Assembly (NCBI GenBank): GCA_031367325.1
Contig: JANLPQ010000038.1
Span: forward strand, 1-64,000
Length of the DNA: 64,000 nucleotides
Source of the DNA: JAAFIP01 sp031367325
Lineage (GTDB): Bacteria; Pseudomonadota; Gammaproteobacteria; Burkholderiales; Burkholderiaceae_C
Reading direction: 5' to 3'
The translations under genes and the position numbers were made by a program. Within the stretch, counting starts at the first letter, position 1. Each line of letters begins with the position of its first letter. Shown in pieces: positions 1 to 7,322 of the stretch. The notes under the pieces were generated by a model. It worked only from the letters and a program-made list of their open reading frames with translations. It made no database searches and had not been told where the DNA came from.

Positions 1-324
1 ACTGCAGTGCGGTAGCTCTAGCATGGTGTAGTTTAAGAACTGCTCGGGGTTGCGAAAGTAGGCCAGCTTGTCTTCCGTAGTGTTTTCTAGCAGGCTTGCA
101 GCATGTTGGTACAGCATGCGCGCTTGGCCGATATGGTCCAGACCAATATTGGCCATGGCAATGTCTTCCTCTAGCACCGGGCCATGGCTGCACCACTGGG
201 CAATACGCTGGCCGTGGATAAGTGCGTTGTCGGCCAAGTGCAAGATGTACTGCGTGTGGGCAGTTGTCGCAGCCATGGCAACTGTTAATGTCGTTGCTGC
301 AGGTGCAAATACTGATGCATTCAT
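1..324 (-). CDS. paaC: 1,2-phenylacetyl-CoA epoxidase, subunit PaaC (partial, C-terminus outside window)
   Basis: The first 108 residues are visible. PaaC is the structural, iron-free partner of PaaA in the PaaABCE epoxidase that converts phenylacetyl-CoA to its ring-1,2-epoxide in the cytosol. The segment with LADNALIHGQRIAQWC and VLEEDIAMANIGLDHIGQAR is the typical PaaC N-terminal helix pair of this ferritin-like fold. The ATG at 324-322 overlaps the paaB stop codon by one base (TGATG), so the two are translationally coupled. A second in-frame ATG sixteen codons downstream would also suit the family length. The rest of the gene, and presumably paaD and paaE, lie left of the window. Confidence 0.93.
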   Translation of the reverse strand, partial: MNASVFAPAATTLTVAMAATTAHTQYILHLADNALIHGQRIAQWCSHGPVLEEDIAMANIGLDHIGQARMLYQHAASLLENTTEDKLAYFRNPEQFLNYTMLELPHCS

Positions 325-611
325 CACATATGCCCCACCGCATCGGGTATGTCGTAGAAGCTAGGGTGACGGTAAATTTTGTCACTGGCCGGGTCAAACA
401 TTTCGTCTTTGTCCTCGGGCTGGCTGGCCGTAATCTGCGCGCTGGCCACCACCCAAATACTCACACCCTCCATACGCCGCGTGTATACGTCGCGCGCCAT
501 CTGCAAAGCTTGCTGTGCATCTGCCGCGTGCAAGCTGCCGCAATGTTTGTGCTCCAGGCCTTGCTTGGAGCGTATGAAAACTTCGAATAGGGGGAGTTCT
601 TGGGTTGTCAT
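324..611 (-). CDS. paaB: 1,2-phenylacetyl-CoA epoxidase, subunit PaaB
   Basis: A 95-residue protein of full family length. PaaB is the small subunit that bridges PaaAC heterodimers in the epoxidase complex. Motifs typical of the family are LPLFEVFIRSKQGLEHKHCG near the start, the ARDVYTRRMEGVSIWVV stretch in the middle and the acidic, tyrosine-containing end with DPASDKIYRHPSFY. It follows paaA on the same strand after a 228-bp gap, which is unusual because these genes are normally nearly contiguous. The gap holds a long inverted repeat. The gene is coupled to paaC by a one-base stop/start overlap. Confidence 0.95.
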   Translation of the reverse strand: MTTQELPLFEVFIRSKQGLEHKHCGSLHAADAQQALQMARDVYTRRMEGVSIWVVASAQITASQPEDKDEMFDPASDKIYRHPSFYDIPDAVGHM

Positions 612-641
612 GGATTAGAAATTTGAAGAGGGGAGTTAATA

Positions 642-812
642 CCGGACGCGAAGGGCGCGAAGATTGCGCGAAGGACGCGAAAGGAATACAAAATTAAATC
701 AATCTGAATTAGATAAAGTAGAAGTAGAAGTAGAAGTCGACCTAAAAAATAATTTTGGTATTTTTATCTTCTTTCGCGTCCTTCGCGCAACCTTAGCGCC
801 CTTCGCGTCCGG
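642..812. repeat. Long inverted repeat inside the paa operon (paaA-paaB gap)
   Basis: The arm at 642-686 and the arm at 769-812 are reverse complements over about 43 bases with only two or three differences. Each arm is itself built of repeats of GGACGCGAAGG and GCGCGAAG type. The spacer is AT-rich and holds three and a half copies of GTAGAA (about 714-737). The transcript would fold into a long hairpin between paaA and paaB. Arms of this composition suggest a dispersed intergenic (REP or MITE-like) element, but no second copy is in this window. Confidence 0.8.
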
Positions 813-839
813 AAGCCCGATTTAAAAACCTCAGCCCAT

Positions 840-1874
840 TCAAGCCGCCTGCCGCAGCCGAGAAGCCTTTTGCTTAGCCGCATAAGCCAGCGCCGCCTCC
901 CGCACCCAAGCGCCGTCGTTATGCGCTTTCACGCGCGTGGCGAGGCGTTCTTTATTACACGGGCCGTGGCCGTTCACGGTGGCCCAAAATTCGTCCCAGT
1001 CGATCGCGCCGTAGTCGTGGCGACCCTTCGCCTCGTTCCACTTTAAATCAGCATCCGGCAGCGTCACGCCCAAGATGCGCGCCTGCGGCACGGTGGCATC
1101 CACAAACTTTTGTCGCAAATCGTCGTTTGATATACGCTTGATGCCCCAGCGCATGTTTTGCCCGCTGTGGGGGCTATCGCTGTCGGGCGGGCCAAACATG
1201 GCTAGCACGGGCCACCACCAGCGGTTCACTGCGTCTTGCACCATGGCACGCTGCGCAGCAGTGCCAGCCATCATCGTCATTAACGATTCGTAGCCTTGGC
1301 GCTGGTGGAAGCTTTCTTCTTTACAAATACGAATCATCGCGCGCGCATATGGCCCGTAAGTGCAGCGGCACAGCGGTACCTGGTTCATGATCGCTGCGCC
1401 GTCTACTAGCCAGCCCACGACACCCGTGTCGGCCCAGGTGAGGGTGGGGTAGTTAAAGATGCTGCTGTATTTGGCCTTACCGGTGTGCAAAGCATCCAGC
1501 ATTTGATCGCGTGAAGTGCCTAGTGTTTCGGCTGACGAATACAGGTACAAGCCATGACCAGCCTCGTCTTGTACCTTGGCCAATAAAATCGCTTTGCGTT
1601 TAAGCGACGGTGCGCGCGATATCCAATTGCCCTCAGGCTGCATACCGATAATTTCGCTGTGCGCATGCTGGCTGATCTGTCGCACCAGTGTTTTGCGATA
1701 AGCCTGAGGCATCCAGTCTTGCGCCTCGATCTTGCCGTCAGCATCAATTTTGGCGTCAAAACGTGCTTGATTATTTAACGTTGCTTGCGTTATGGGGCTG
1801 GCAACAGCTTTTAGTAGCGGCGCTTTGTCTGCAGCAGCATCCGGTATGTCCAAAGCTTGGGTGTACATGGGCAT
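840..1874 (-). CDS. paaA: 1,2-phenylacetyl-CoA epoxidase, catalytic subunit PaaA
   Basis: PaaA is the diiron oxygenase subunit that epoxidises the ring of phenylacetyl-CoA. The metal-binding carboxylate/histidine motifs are visible as KVQDEAGHGLY and ICKEESFHQRQGYE, in the expected order. The open frame extends to 1910, but I prefer the ATG at 1874 (MPMYTQAL, 344 aa). It has an AAGGA Shine-Dalgarno four bases upstream, and the family normally begins with MYTQAL or similar. It is the first gene of the paaABC order on this strand. A TetR-type operator lies about 50 bases upstream of this start. Confidence 0.95.
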   Translation of the reverse strand: MPMYTQALDIPDAAADKAPLLKAVASPITQATLNNQARFDAKIDADGKIEAQDWMPQAYRKTLVRQISQHAHSEIIGMQPEGNWISRAPSLKRKAILLAKVQDEAGHGLYLYSSAETLGTSRDQMLDALHTGKAKYSSIFNYPTLTWADTGVVGWLVDGAAIMNQVPLCRCTYGPYARAMIRICKEESFHQRQGYESLMTMMAGTAAQRAMVQDAVNRWWWPVLAMFGPPDSDSPHSGQNMRWGIKRISNDDLRQKFVDATVPQARILGVTLPDADLKWNEAKGRHDYGAIDWDEFWATVNGHGPCNKERLATRVKAHNDGAWVREAALAYAAKQKASRLRQAA

Positions 1875-1921
1875 TGTCCTTGGCGCAGCACGTTGGGCTG
1901 CATGAAGCACGTAGTATACCC

Positions 1922-1947
1922 ATTAACCAACCGATTGGTCGGTTAAT
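1922..1947. promoter_or_regulatory. Palindromic operator upstream of paaA, probable PaaR (TetR-family) site
   Basis: A 26-bp near-perfect palindrome with core ACCAACCGATTGGTCGGT is centred between 1934 and 1935. ACCNACCG-type palindromes are typical TetR-family operators, and betaproteobacterial phenylacetate operons are controlled by the TetR-type repressor PaaR, which responds to phenylacetyl-CoA. The regulator gene itself is not in the window. Assignment to PaaR is inferred from position and symmetry. Confidence 0.7.
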
Positions 1948-1950
1948 TAT

Positions 1951-2976
1951 TTACCCGTGATGGGACGAGGCAGGCGCGAAGCTGTGGGTGTCAAAAACCG
2001 ACTGGCTTGAGATTTGGTCAAAATCGCTGGCACTTAGCTCGCCCTGTGCGTCCGCTGTGGCACTGGCGGCTAAGGCCGCGAAGCTACTGCGCACCCTTTT
2101 ATCGCCATGCAAAATCTGGCGCGGGTCAGTGGTGACCGTGCCTATGTAGTACAGCGCTGCCAAGCAGGCCGCCAAGCGCTCTGCGGGAAGCAAGGTGCGG
2201 CGCGACAGCTCTGCCAACGCCACGGGCTGCCTGCTGAGCAGGCCAATCAAATTCATGTGGTCTTGGTGCAACCAGCTTTGCGGTAGCACTGACAGGCGGC
2301 GCAGGTAAATCAATTCGGTTTGGTAGCTGCTGGGCAACTGCGCTTTGAGCGTACGGCTGGCGTAGGCCCACATGGGCTTTTCTAGTGTTTGCACCGTAAA
2401 GCCTTGCGGCATGTGGGTGGCGTCAGCAGGGCGGTGCCGCCAAGATGCCAGTGACAACTGGATAGGTTTGGCATCTGGTGCAAGACCCACGCGCCAGGCC
2501 ACTAGGTCCACTACCGCTACGATCCGGCCTTCAAATTGCAAATGGTAGGTACCCTTACGCAAGTTACTTTGGCGCGTGGCTACTTGCTCACCTAATGCAA
2601 AATGTGCGCAATGAACGGGCAGTGCCATGGCAAACTGATTGAGCCCACTTGCGCACTGGTAGGGATGGGTCAGGTCTATGGCCAGCACAGCGTCGATCGC
2701 CTCGGGCAGGGGCACTGTAAACGCCACAGGACGGCTAGTTTGGTGTGGGTAGATGGTCAGTGGCGAGTGAGGTGCGTCGGGGTTGGCGATGTGCAGGCCA
2801 CGGTTTTCTCCCATGCTCACGCTGGGGCTGTTGATCAGCCATAAATCAGCATCTTCAAAAGGCACCACTTCCCAGCGGCTGCGCGAGGTGACGGCCGATA
2901 AAATCTGCGCCGAGGCTAAATTTGCGTCGCCGCGGCTAAAACCGAGCAAACCTATTCTGAGTAAAGGGAGTTCCAT
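1951..2976 (-). CDS. Conserved hypothetical protein, paralogue of the gene at 59040-60041
   Basis: I do not recognise a named family. The 341-residue soluble protein begins with a beta strand and turn (PLLRIGLLGFSRGD) that resembles the start of a receiver-like fold. A segment with ADLWLINSPSVS follows. Near residue 260 it has a winged-helix-like region (LIGLLSRQPVALAELSRRT, then a helix ending LYYIGTVTTDP). The same plan, with alignable residues (P-L-x5-G-F-S-x2-D, AD-x3-N/A-S), occurs in the protein at 59040-60041, so the two are probably paralogues. The gene ends four bases before the paaA operator and reads toward paaA. An intracellular regulatory or signalling role is only a guess. Confidence 0.75.
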   Translation of the reverse strand: MELPLLRIGLLGFSRGDANLASAQILSAVTSRSRWEVVPFEDADLWLINSPSVSMGENRGLHIANPDAPHSPLTIYPHQTSRPVAFTVPLPEAIDAVLAIDLTHPYQCASGLNQFAMALPVHCAHFALGEQVATRQSNLRKGTYHLQFEGRIVAVVDLVAWRVGLAPDAKPIQLSLASWRHRPADATHMPQGFTVQTLEKPMWAYASRTLKAQLPSSYQTELIYLRRLSVLPQSWLHQDHMNLIGLLSRQPVALAELSRRTLLPAERLAACLAALYYIGTVTTDPRQILHGDKRVRSSFAALAASATADAQGELSASDFDQISSQSVFDTHSFAPASSHHG

Positions 2977-3129
2977 ACGTACCAGTTAATTCAATTGCAT
3001 TACTAGTCGAATTATCGAGGCTGCCCAAACTTTTGGATATAGTACGTTTGTGCAGTTTTGCTGGTTAATTTGTAACTCAATAGTGGCGCACCTTCTTTTA
3101 GTGCCATGGCCAAGCGCCACGGCCCGGCA

Positions 3130-4122
3130 CTAGCCCCCAGCGTCTACTGCAAAGCCTTTGCCACGGCCACGCCCCAGATAGGCCAGCACCTGCGGCAAAG
3201 CCTCGTTCAGTGAGGCTTTAAGCGTGTGCGGCGGATTGATCAAAAACATGCCGCTCTCGCGCAAGCCGGGCCGCTTGGGTGGCAGCGGCTTGCCATCCGG
3301 GCTGACGGCAACTACCGGCGCAGCGGTTTTATCGTCCTCGCCCATACCAATGTTGAGCGTGGCATGCAGCCAGGATTTTTTGTTTTGCTGGGCCAGAATT
3401 TTTAAGCGGCGCGGCAGGTCGTGCGACTCGGCGCGCGGAATTACCGGGTACCACACCACATACGTGCCTGTGGGGAAGCGCTTCATGGCATCTTGCACAC
3501 CCGCATACACCCTGGCGTAATCGCTCTTCATTTCATAGCTTGGGTCAATCAATACTAAAGCACGTTTATTGGGCGGCGGTAGCAGTGCTTTCAACGCCTC
3601 AAACCCGTCTGACCGTTCTACGCTCACCATGCGGCCCGCATTCAGCTGGGCCATATTGCCGTGTAGGGCGGTGGCATCTGCACCGTGTAGTTCAAACAAT
3701 TTCAATTTGTCGCGGGTAGACGCCACCGTGCCCGCGCGCAACTGGCTGTGCATCACAAACGGCGAGCCGGGGTAGACCTTCAACCCTTTGGCGTTAAAGC
3801 TGGCAATGCAGTCAATATAGTTTTGCAAAGGGGTAGAAATAGCTACAGATTTAATAGCTGCTTGAGCAGGTTCTACACCTTGAGCAGCCGATTTCGATAC
3901 TAAATCCAGCGCCGAAAACAGCTTATTGATGCCTTCATCCGCTTCAGCGCTTTTTTGCGCAAATTCACCATCCAAACGGTACAAACCCGCCCCGGCGTGG
4001 GTGTCCACCACGGTAATACCCGCGTCTTTGAGAGTCATGTATTTAAGCGTGGCAATCAAGGTCATGTGCTTGAGCACATCAGCATGGTTGCCGGCATGGA
4101 AGGCGTGGCGGTAAGAGAGCAT
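3130..4122 (-). CDS. rlmJ: 23S rRNA (adenine(2030)-N(6))-methyltransferase RlmJ
   Basis: RlmJ methylates A2030 of 23S rRNA using SAM. The start at 4122 (MLSYRHAFHAGNHADVLKH) is the invariant family N-terminus; the frame is open 30 bases further upstream without support. The SAM motif DTHAGAGLY is near residue 40 and the catalytic motif is DPSYEMKSDY, a serine variant of DPPY. The protein has 330 residues, against about 280 in E. coli. Part of the excess is an insertion at about residues 74-96 containing VEPAQAAI, encoded by a copy of the dispersed palindromic repeat (3853-3876). The insertion sits between the SAM-binding core and the substrate-binding helical subdomain. Confidence 0.93.
   Translation of the reverse strand: MLSYRHAFHAGNHADVLKHMTLIATLKYMTLKDAGITVVDTHAGAGLYRLDGEFAQKSAEADEGINKLFSALDLVSKSAAQGVEPAQAAIKSVAISTPLQNYIDCIASFNAKGLKVYPGSPFVMHSQLRAGTVASTRDKLKLFELHGADATALHGNMAQLNAGRMVSVERSDGFEALKALLPPPNKRALVLIDPSYEMKSDYARVYAGVQDAMKRFPTGTYVVWYPVIPRAESHDLPRRLKILAQQNKKSWLHATLNIGMGEDDKTAAPVVAVSPDGKPLPPKRPGLRESGMFLINPPHTLKASLNEALPQVLAYLGRGRGKGFAVDAGG
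3853..3876 (+). repeat. CTGCTTGAGCAG repeat, copy inside rlmJ
   Basis: It reads AATAGCTGCTTGAGCAGG on the plus strand followed by TTCTAC. In the rlmJ frame (minus strand) it encodes EPAQAAI. Confidence 0.8.
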
Positions 4123-4473
4123 GGGGTGATGGTAACGCCTGCGATGTCTCAAAATTGTCTTAAATCCTCTAACTGCGAACTTCTAACAGACAAAGCGACA
4201 ACAGATGTAACCAGCTTAAGGTGCGCGTATTGACCTAAGTGCTTGATTTTGCTTATAATGGAGGGCTTCGCAGCGTTTAGCTATGCCCGCGGTGAAGCTT
4301 GTTGAACCCTGCTCCTGGTTGCTCGCCAATGTGTTTTGATAGCACACTGATCATGCTGGCTGAACTGGTGTTATGTTCACCTCAAACCTACCTAAGAGGC
4401 TCTCATTAGAGGAGCACCGACCGTAGAAAAGGCATGCTACAAACCCTTCTTTATTATTGAAAAGAGAAAACTC
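4123..4473. other. rlmJ / rplM divergent intergenic region
   Basis: This 351-base stretch contains the strong rplM promoter (4230-4259) and then a leader of about 205 bases before rplM. The long leader may carry ribosomal-protein autoregulation, but I see no structure that I can match to a known L13 leader. Confidence 0.6.
4230..4259 (+). promoter_or_regulatory. Sigma-70 promoter of rplM-rpsI
   Basis: TTGACC (4230-4235) and a perfect TATAAT (4254-4259) are separated by 18 bases. Transcription would start near 4266, which gives a 5' leader of about 205 bases in front of rplM. Confidence 0.8.
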
Positions 4474-4941
4474 ATGACTACGTACAGCGCTAAACCCGCC
4501 GACGTGACGCACGAGTGGTTTGTGATTGACGCCACCGATAAGGTGCTCGGACGGATTGCCAGCGAAGCAGCCCTCCGTTTACGCGGCAAACACAAGGCCA
4601 TTTATACGCCTCACATCGACACCGGTGACTTCATCATTGTGATCAACGCAGCCAAACTGCGCGTCACAGGTGCCAAGCTTATCGACAAAAAATACTACAG
4701 CCACTCCGGTTACCCAGGTGGTATTTCCGAGACCAACTTCCGCGACATGCAAGCCAAATTTCCTGGCCGTGCGCTGGAAAAAGCGGTCAAAGGCATGTTG
4801 CCCAAAGGCCCATTGGGCTACGCCATGATCAAAAAGCTCAAAGTGTATGGCGGCGCAGAGCACCCACACACCGCCCAGCAACCCAAAGTGTTGGACATTG
4901 CTGGTATCTCTCGCGATGCCGTGCGTAAGGAGTCGAAATGA
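4474..4941 (+). CDS. rplM: 50S ribosomal protein L13
   Basis: L13 is an early-assembly protein of the large subunit. The sequence holds the characteristic WFVIDATDKVLGRIASEAA start, the central GDFIIVINAAKLRVTGAK strand and the KMLPKGPLG-like region (GMLPKGPLGYAM). At 155 residues it is slightly longer than the usual 142, at the C-terminus. The start has a purine-rich upstream stretch (AAAAGAGAAAA). Its stop codon overlaps the rpsI start in an ATGA, as is usual for this operon. Confidence 0.98.
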   Translation: MTTYSAKPADVTHEWFVIDATDKVLGRIASEAALRLRGKHKAIYTPHIDTGDFIIVINAAKLRVTGAKLIDKKYYSHSGYPGGISETNFRDMQAKFPGRALEKAVKGMLPKGPLGYAMIKKLKVYGGAEHPHTAQQPKVLDIAGISRDAVRKESK

Positions 4942-5330
4942 TCGGTGAATGGAACAACGGCACCGGCCGTCGCAAATCTAGCGTCGCCCGCGTGTTTATC
5001 AAAAAAGGCTCCGGCAAAATCACCGTGAACGACAAAGACATCGCCGAGTACTTCGGCCGTCAAACGTCCATCATGATTGCCAAGCAACCCCTGCTACTGA
5101 CCAACAACGAGCAAACCTTTGACATCAAAATCACCGTAGCCGGTGGTGGCGAATCAGGCCAAGCCGGTGCAGTACGCCACGGTATCACCCGCGCCTTGAT
5201 CGACTACGACGCAATCCTTAAGCCCGCATTGAGCGCAGCAGGATTTGTGACACGTGATGCACGTGAAGTTGAGCGTAAAAAGGTTGGATTACACGGCGCC
5301 CGTCGCCGCAAACAATTCTCCAAACGTTAA
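4938..5330 (+). CDS. rpsI: 30S ribosomal protein S9
   Basis: The 130-residue S9 protein has its GTGRRKSSVARVFI start, the AGGGESGQAGAVRHGI loop and the basic C-terminal tail ending RRKQFSKR, which reaches the decoding centre. It is translationally coupled to rplM through ATGA. A rho-independent terminator follows about 120 bases downstream. Confidence 0.98.
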   Translation: MIGEWNNGTGRRKSSVARVFIKKGSGKITVNDKDIAEYFGRQTSIMIAKQPLLLTNNEQTFDIKITVAGGGESGQAGAVRHGITRALIDYDAILKPALSAAGFVTRDAREVERKKVGLHGARRRKQFSKR

Positions 5331-5452
5331 TTGGGCTACTGCGAGACTCTTATGCCGCGTTGCAAATCCTCGGCAGGCGTATAGCCTGTCTGCGGTTTGC
5401 ACCTTGCCTAAGAGCCTCTCGCTACGCCCGCTTAAGTCACTGACAAAATTTC

Positions 5453-5488
5453 AATACCGCCTAGTGCAAACTCGGCGGTATTTTTTTT
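5453..5488 (+). terminator. Rho-independent terminator of rplM-rpsI
   Basis: The stem AATACCGCC (5453-5461) pairs with GGCGGTATT (5474-5482) and is followed by a run of T to 5488. Confidence 0.85.
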
Positions 5489-5506
5489 AGCGCACAATCG
5501 TCTTCC

Positions 5507-6217
5507 ATGCGTTTTCGCCTTCTTCGCCGTCGCCTTACCATCAGCGCGCCTACTATGGCGATTCGCAGCCATATGCCTTGGCCGTTGCGCTGGGCGGTGG
5601 CGGCGCTGATGCTGGGCTTTAGCGCGGCTATTGGGCTGTGGGCGTTTGAGTTTGGCAAAGGTATTACCGGGCTAGACAGCACGGCTAAAAAAGAGCTGGT
5701 GCAGTTAAAAGACGAGGTGGGCAAATTGCGCGAAGATCTTGACAAGGCGCAGTCTGTGGCTAACACATCGCGTAGTTTGCTAACGGCTGAAAAAGCTGCC
5801 CAAGATCAATTGATTGTGCAGGTCAAACAGCTAGAAGTTGAGAACCGCGCTCTGCGCGATGACCTAGGATTTTTTGAAAAGCTCATGCCCACTGACGGAG
5901 CCGAGGGCATTGCTATTCGCGGCCTGCAAGCCGAGGTGCTGGGGGGCGGCACACAAGTTAAATGGCAGGCGCTGGTGATTCAGCCGACTAAAAATGCCCC
6001 CGACTTTAACGGCAAGATCGAGCTGACCTTTGGCGGTACTATCGCAGGCAAACCGTGGACCATGCCGCTGCCCGGTGGCGTGCTGCCGTTGAAGTTCAAG
6101 CAGTACCACCGCATGGACGGGGTGGTAGACCTACCCGCCCAAGTCGTGGTAAAAACCTTATCTGCTAAGGTAACTGAAGGCTCAACCACCCGCGCAGTGC
6201 AAACTAGCAAACTTTAG
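5507..6217 (+). CDS. DUF6776-type membrane-anchored coiled-coil protein
   Basis: It is a 236-residue protein with one N-terminal membrane segment at about residues 25-47 (PLRWAVAALMLGFSAAIGLW) preceded by arginines, so the remainder is probably periplasmic. Residues 60-125 form a heptad-rich coiled coil (KKELVQLKDEVGKLREDLDK). The C-terminal 110 residues are a beta-rich domain (QVKWQALVIQPTKN, PGGVLPLKFKQY). This matches the betaproteobacterial family I know as DUF6776, of unknown function, which is commonly found just upstream of bactofilin and erpA as here. The combination with bactofilin suggests a cell-envelope or morphology role, which is inference. Confidence 0.8.
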   Translation: MRFRLLRRRLTISAPTMAIRSHMPWPLRWAVAALMLGFSAAIGLWAFEFGKGITGLDSTAKKELVQLKDEVGKLREDLDKAQSVANTSRSLLTAEKAAQDQLIVQVKQLEVENRALRDDLGFFEKLMPTDGAEGIAIRGLQAEVLGGGTQVKWQALVIQPTKNAPDFNGKIELTFGGTIAGKPWTMPLPGGVLPLKFKQYHRMDGVVDLPAQVVVKTLSAKVTEGSTTRAVQTSKL

Positions 6218-6287
6218 TGCTAAATCCAGGCTTCACTTAAGCCAAGAGTTAGCACCCACTATAAAATTTAATCGTTAGGAGATACCC

Positions 6288-6689
6288 ATGTTCGCCAAAA
6301 AGAAACAACCCCCCATTCGCAGCCTGATTGACCCTGGCAGCGAGATCTACGGCAATGTGCGGTTTACCGATGGTTTACGCATTGACGGTACCGTGGTGGG
6401 CAACTTGCGCGCCAACGAGGACAAGCGCAGTATTTTGGTTATAAGCGAATCAGCCCGCGTGTCAGGCGAGGTGCATGCTGACCACATCATCATCAACGGC
6501 CATGTGATTGGCCCCGTGTTCGCAACAGAGCTGCTAGAGCTGCAGCCCAAGGCCCGTATCGAGGGCGACGTGCATTACAAAGCGCTTGAAATGCACCAAG
6601 GCGCCACCATCACTGGGCAACTGCGCCCTATGATCAACGGCTTGATCGATGAAAAGCCCGCACTGAAACTAGCGGCAAATAACAGCTAG
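6288..6689 (+). CDS. Bactofilin (polymer-forming cytoskeletal protein)
   Basis: The 133-residue protein has the right-handed beta-helix repeats of the bactofilin family, with the typical pattern GSEIYGNVRFTDGLRIDGTV, then VSGEVHADHIIINGHVIGP and ARIEGDVHYKALEM. The N-terminus FAKKKQPPIRSLID is short and basic, as in soluble bactofilins that assemble at the membrane. Bactofilins form nucleotide-independent filaments that organise cell-wall enzymes; an M23 peptidase gene lies 5 kb downstream. TAGGAGA precedes the ATG and a TATAAA box lies in the short upstream gap. Confidence 0.93.
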   Translation: MFAKKKQPPIRSLIDPGSEIYGNVRFTDGLRIDGTVVGNLRANEDKRSILVISESARVSGEVHADHIIINGHVIGPVFATELLELQPKARIEGDVHYKALEMHQGATITGQLRPMINGLIDEKPALKLAANNS

Positions 6690-6753
6690 TCTGCATACCT
6701 GAGCGAATTGCTGTACTATTAATTCAGATTGAAATTTCTCTAGGAGAGAACCC

Positions 6754-7119
6754 ATGAGCGCCGTAGCCGAAAACATTGAAATTGAAATGCCTGTACCCAT
6801 TGTCTTTACCGACAGTGCTGCTGCTAAGGTAGCCGACTTGATTGCCGAAGAAGGCAATCCAGACCTGAAACTGCGCGTGTTTGTGCAAGGTGGCGGCTGC
6901 TCGGGTTTTCAGTACGGATTTACTTTCGACGAGATCACCAACGAAGACGACACCACGATGAGCAAAAACGGTGTGTCGTTGCTGATCGATGCGATGAGCT
7001 ACCAGTACTTGGTAGGGGCAGAAATCGACTACAAGGAAGACCTGCAAGGCGCGCAGTTTGTGATTAAAAACCCTAATGCCACTACCACCTGCGGTTGCGG
7101 ATCGTCCTTCTCTGCGTAA
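6754..7119 (+). CDS. erpA: Iron-sulfur cluster insertion protein ErpA
   Basis: ErpA is an A-type carrier that delivers Fe-S clusters to apoproteins such as the isoprenoid enzymes IspG/IspH. The three cluster-binding cysteines are present in GGGCSGFQYGFTFDE and TTTCGCGSSF. Length (121 aa) is normal. The start has a TAGGAGA Shine-Dalgarno. A clear terminator follows 20 bases after the stop. Confidence 0.97.
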   Translation: MSAVAENIEIEMPVPIVFTDSAAAKVADLIAEEGNPDLKLRVFVQGGGCSGFQYGFTFDEITNEDDTTMSKNGVSLLIDAMSYQYLVGAEIDYKEDLQGAQFVIKNPNATTTCGCGSSFSA

Positions 7120-7137
7120 AGCTTTATGGCTGTTTGT

Positions 7138-7167
7138 AAAAAGCTACCCGCTGGGTAGCTTTTTTTA
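7138..7167 (+). terminator. Rho-independent terminator of erpA
   Basis: The stem AAAAAGCTACCC (7138-7149) pairs across a GCT loop with GGGTAGCT plus T residues, and the T run extends to 7167. Confidence 0.88.
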
Positions 7168-7180
7168 TATCAAAAAGCTC

Positions 7181-7224
7181 AGTAACCCAGGCAAATCTTG
7201 CTCAAGCAGCTATTTAATATATAG
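7181..7224 (-). repeat. CTGCTTGAGCAG repeat, copy between erpA and the antiporter gene
   Basis: The sequence contains AACCCAGGCAAATCTTGCTC then AAGCAGCTATTTAA on the plus strand. It is an intergenic copy in reverse orientation, directly after the erpA terminator. Confidence 0.75.
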
Positions 7225-7322
7225 CAACCAGCGGCCATTAAATTAAACGCATAGTAACTGTTGCATTACAGCTCTTACATCTTAGACCACCTAGTAACAG
7301 GCTTGGCGTGTAGCCTGTGGGT

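Noticed and set aside
4260..4473. Possible ribosomal protein L13 leader regulator
   Set aside because: The leader is long but I could not match it to the known L13 leader structure, which I associate with Firmicutes.
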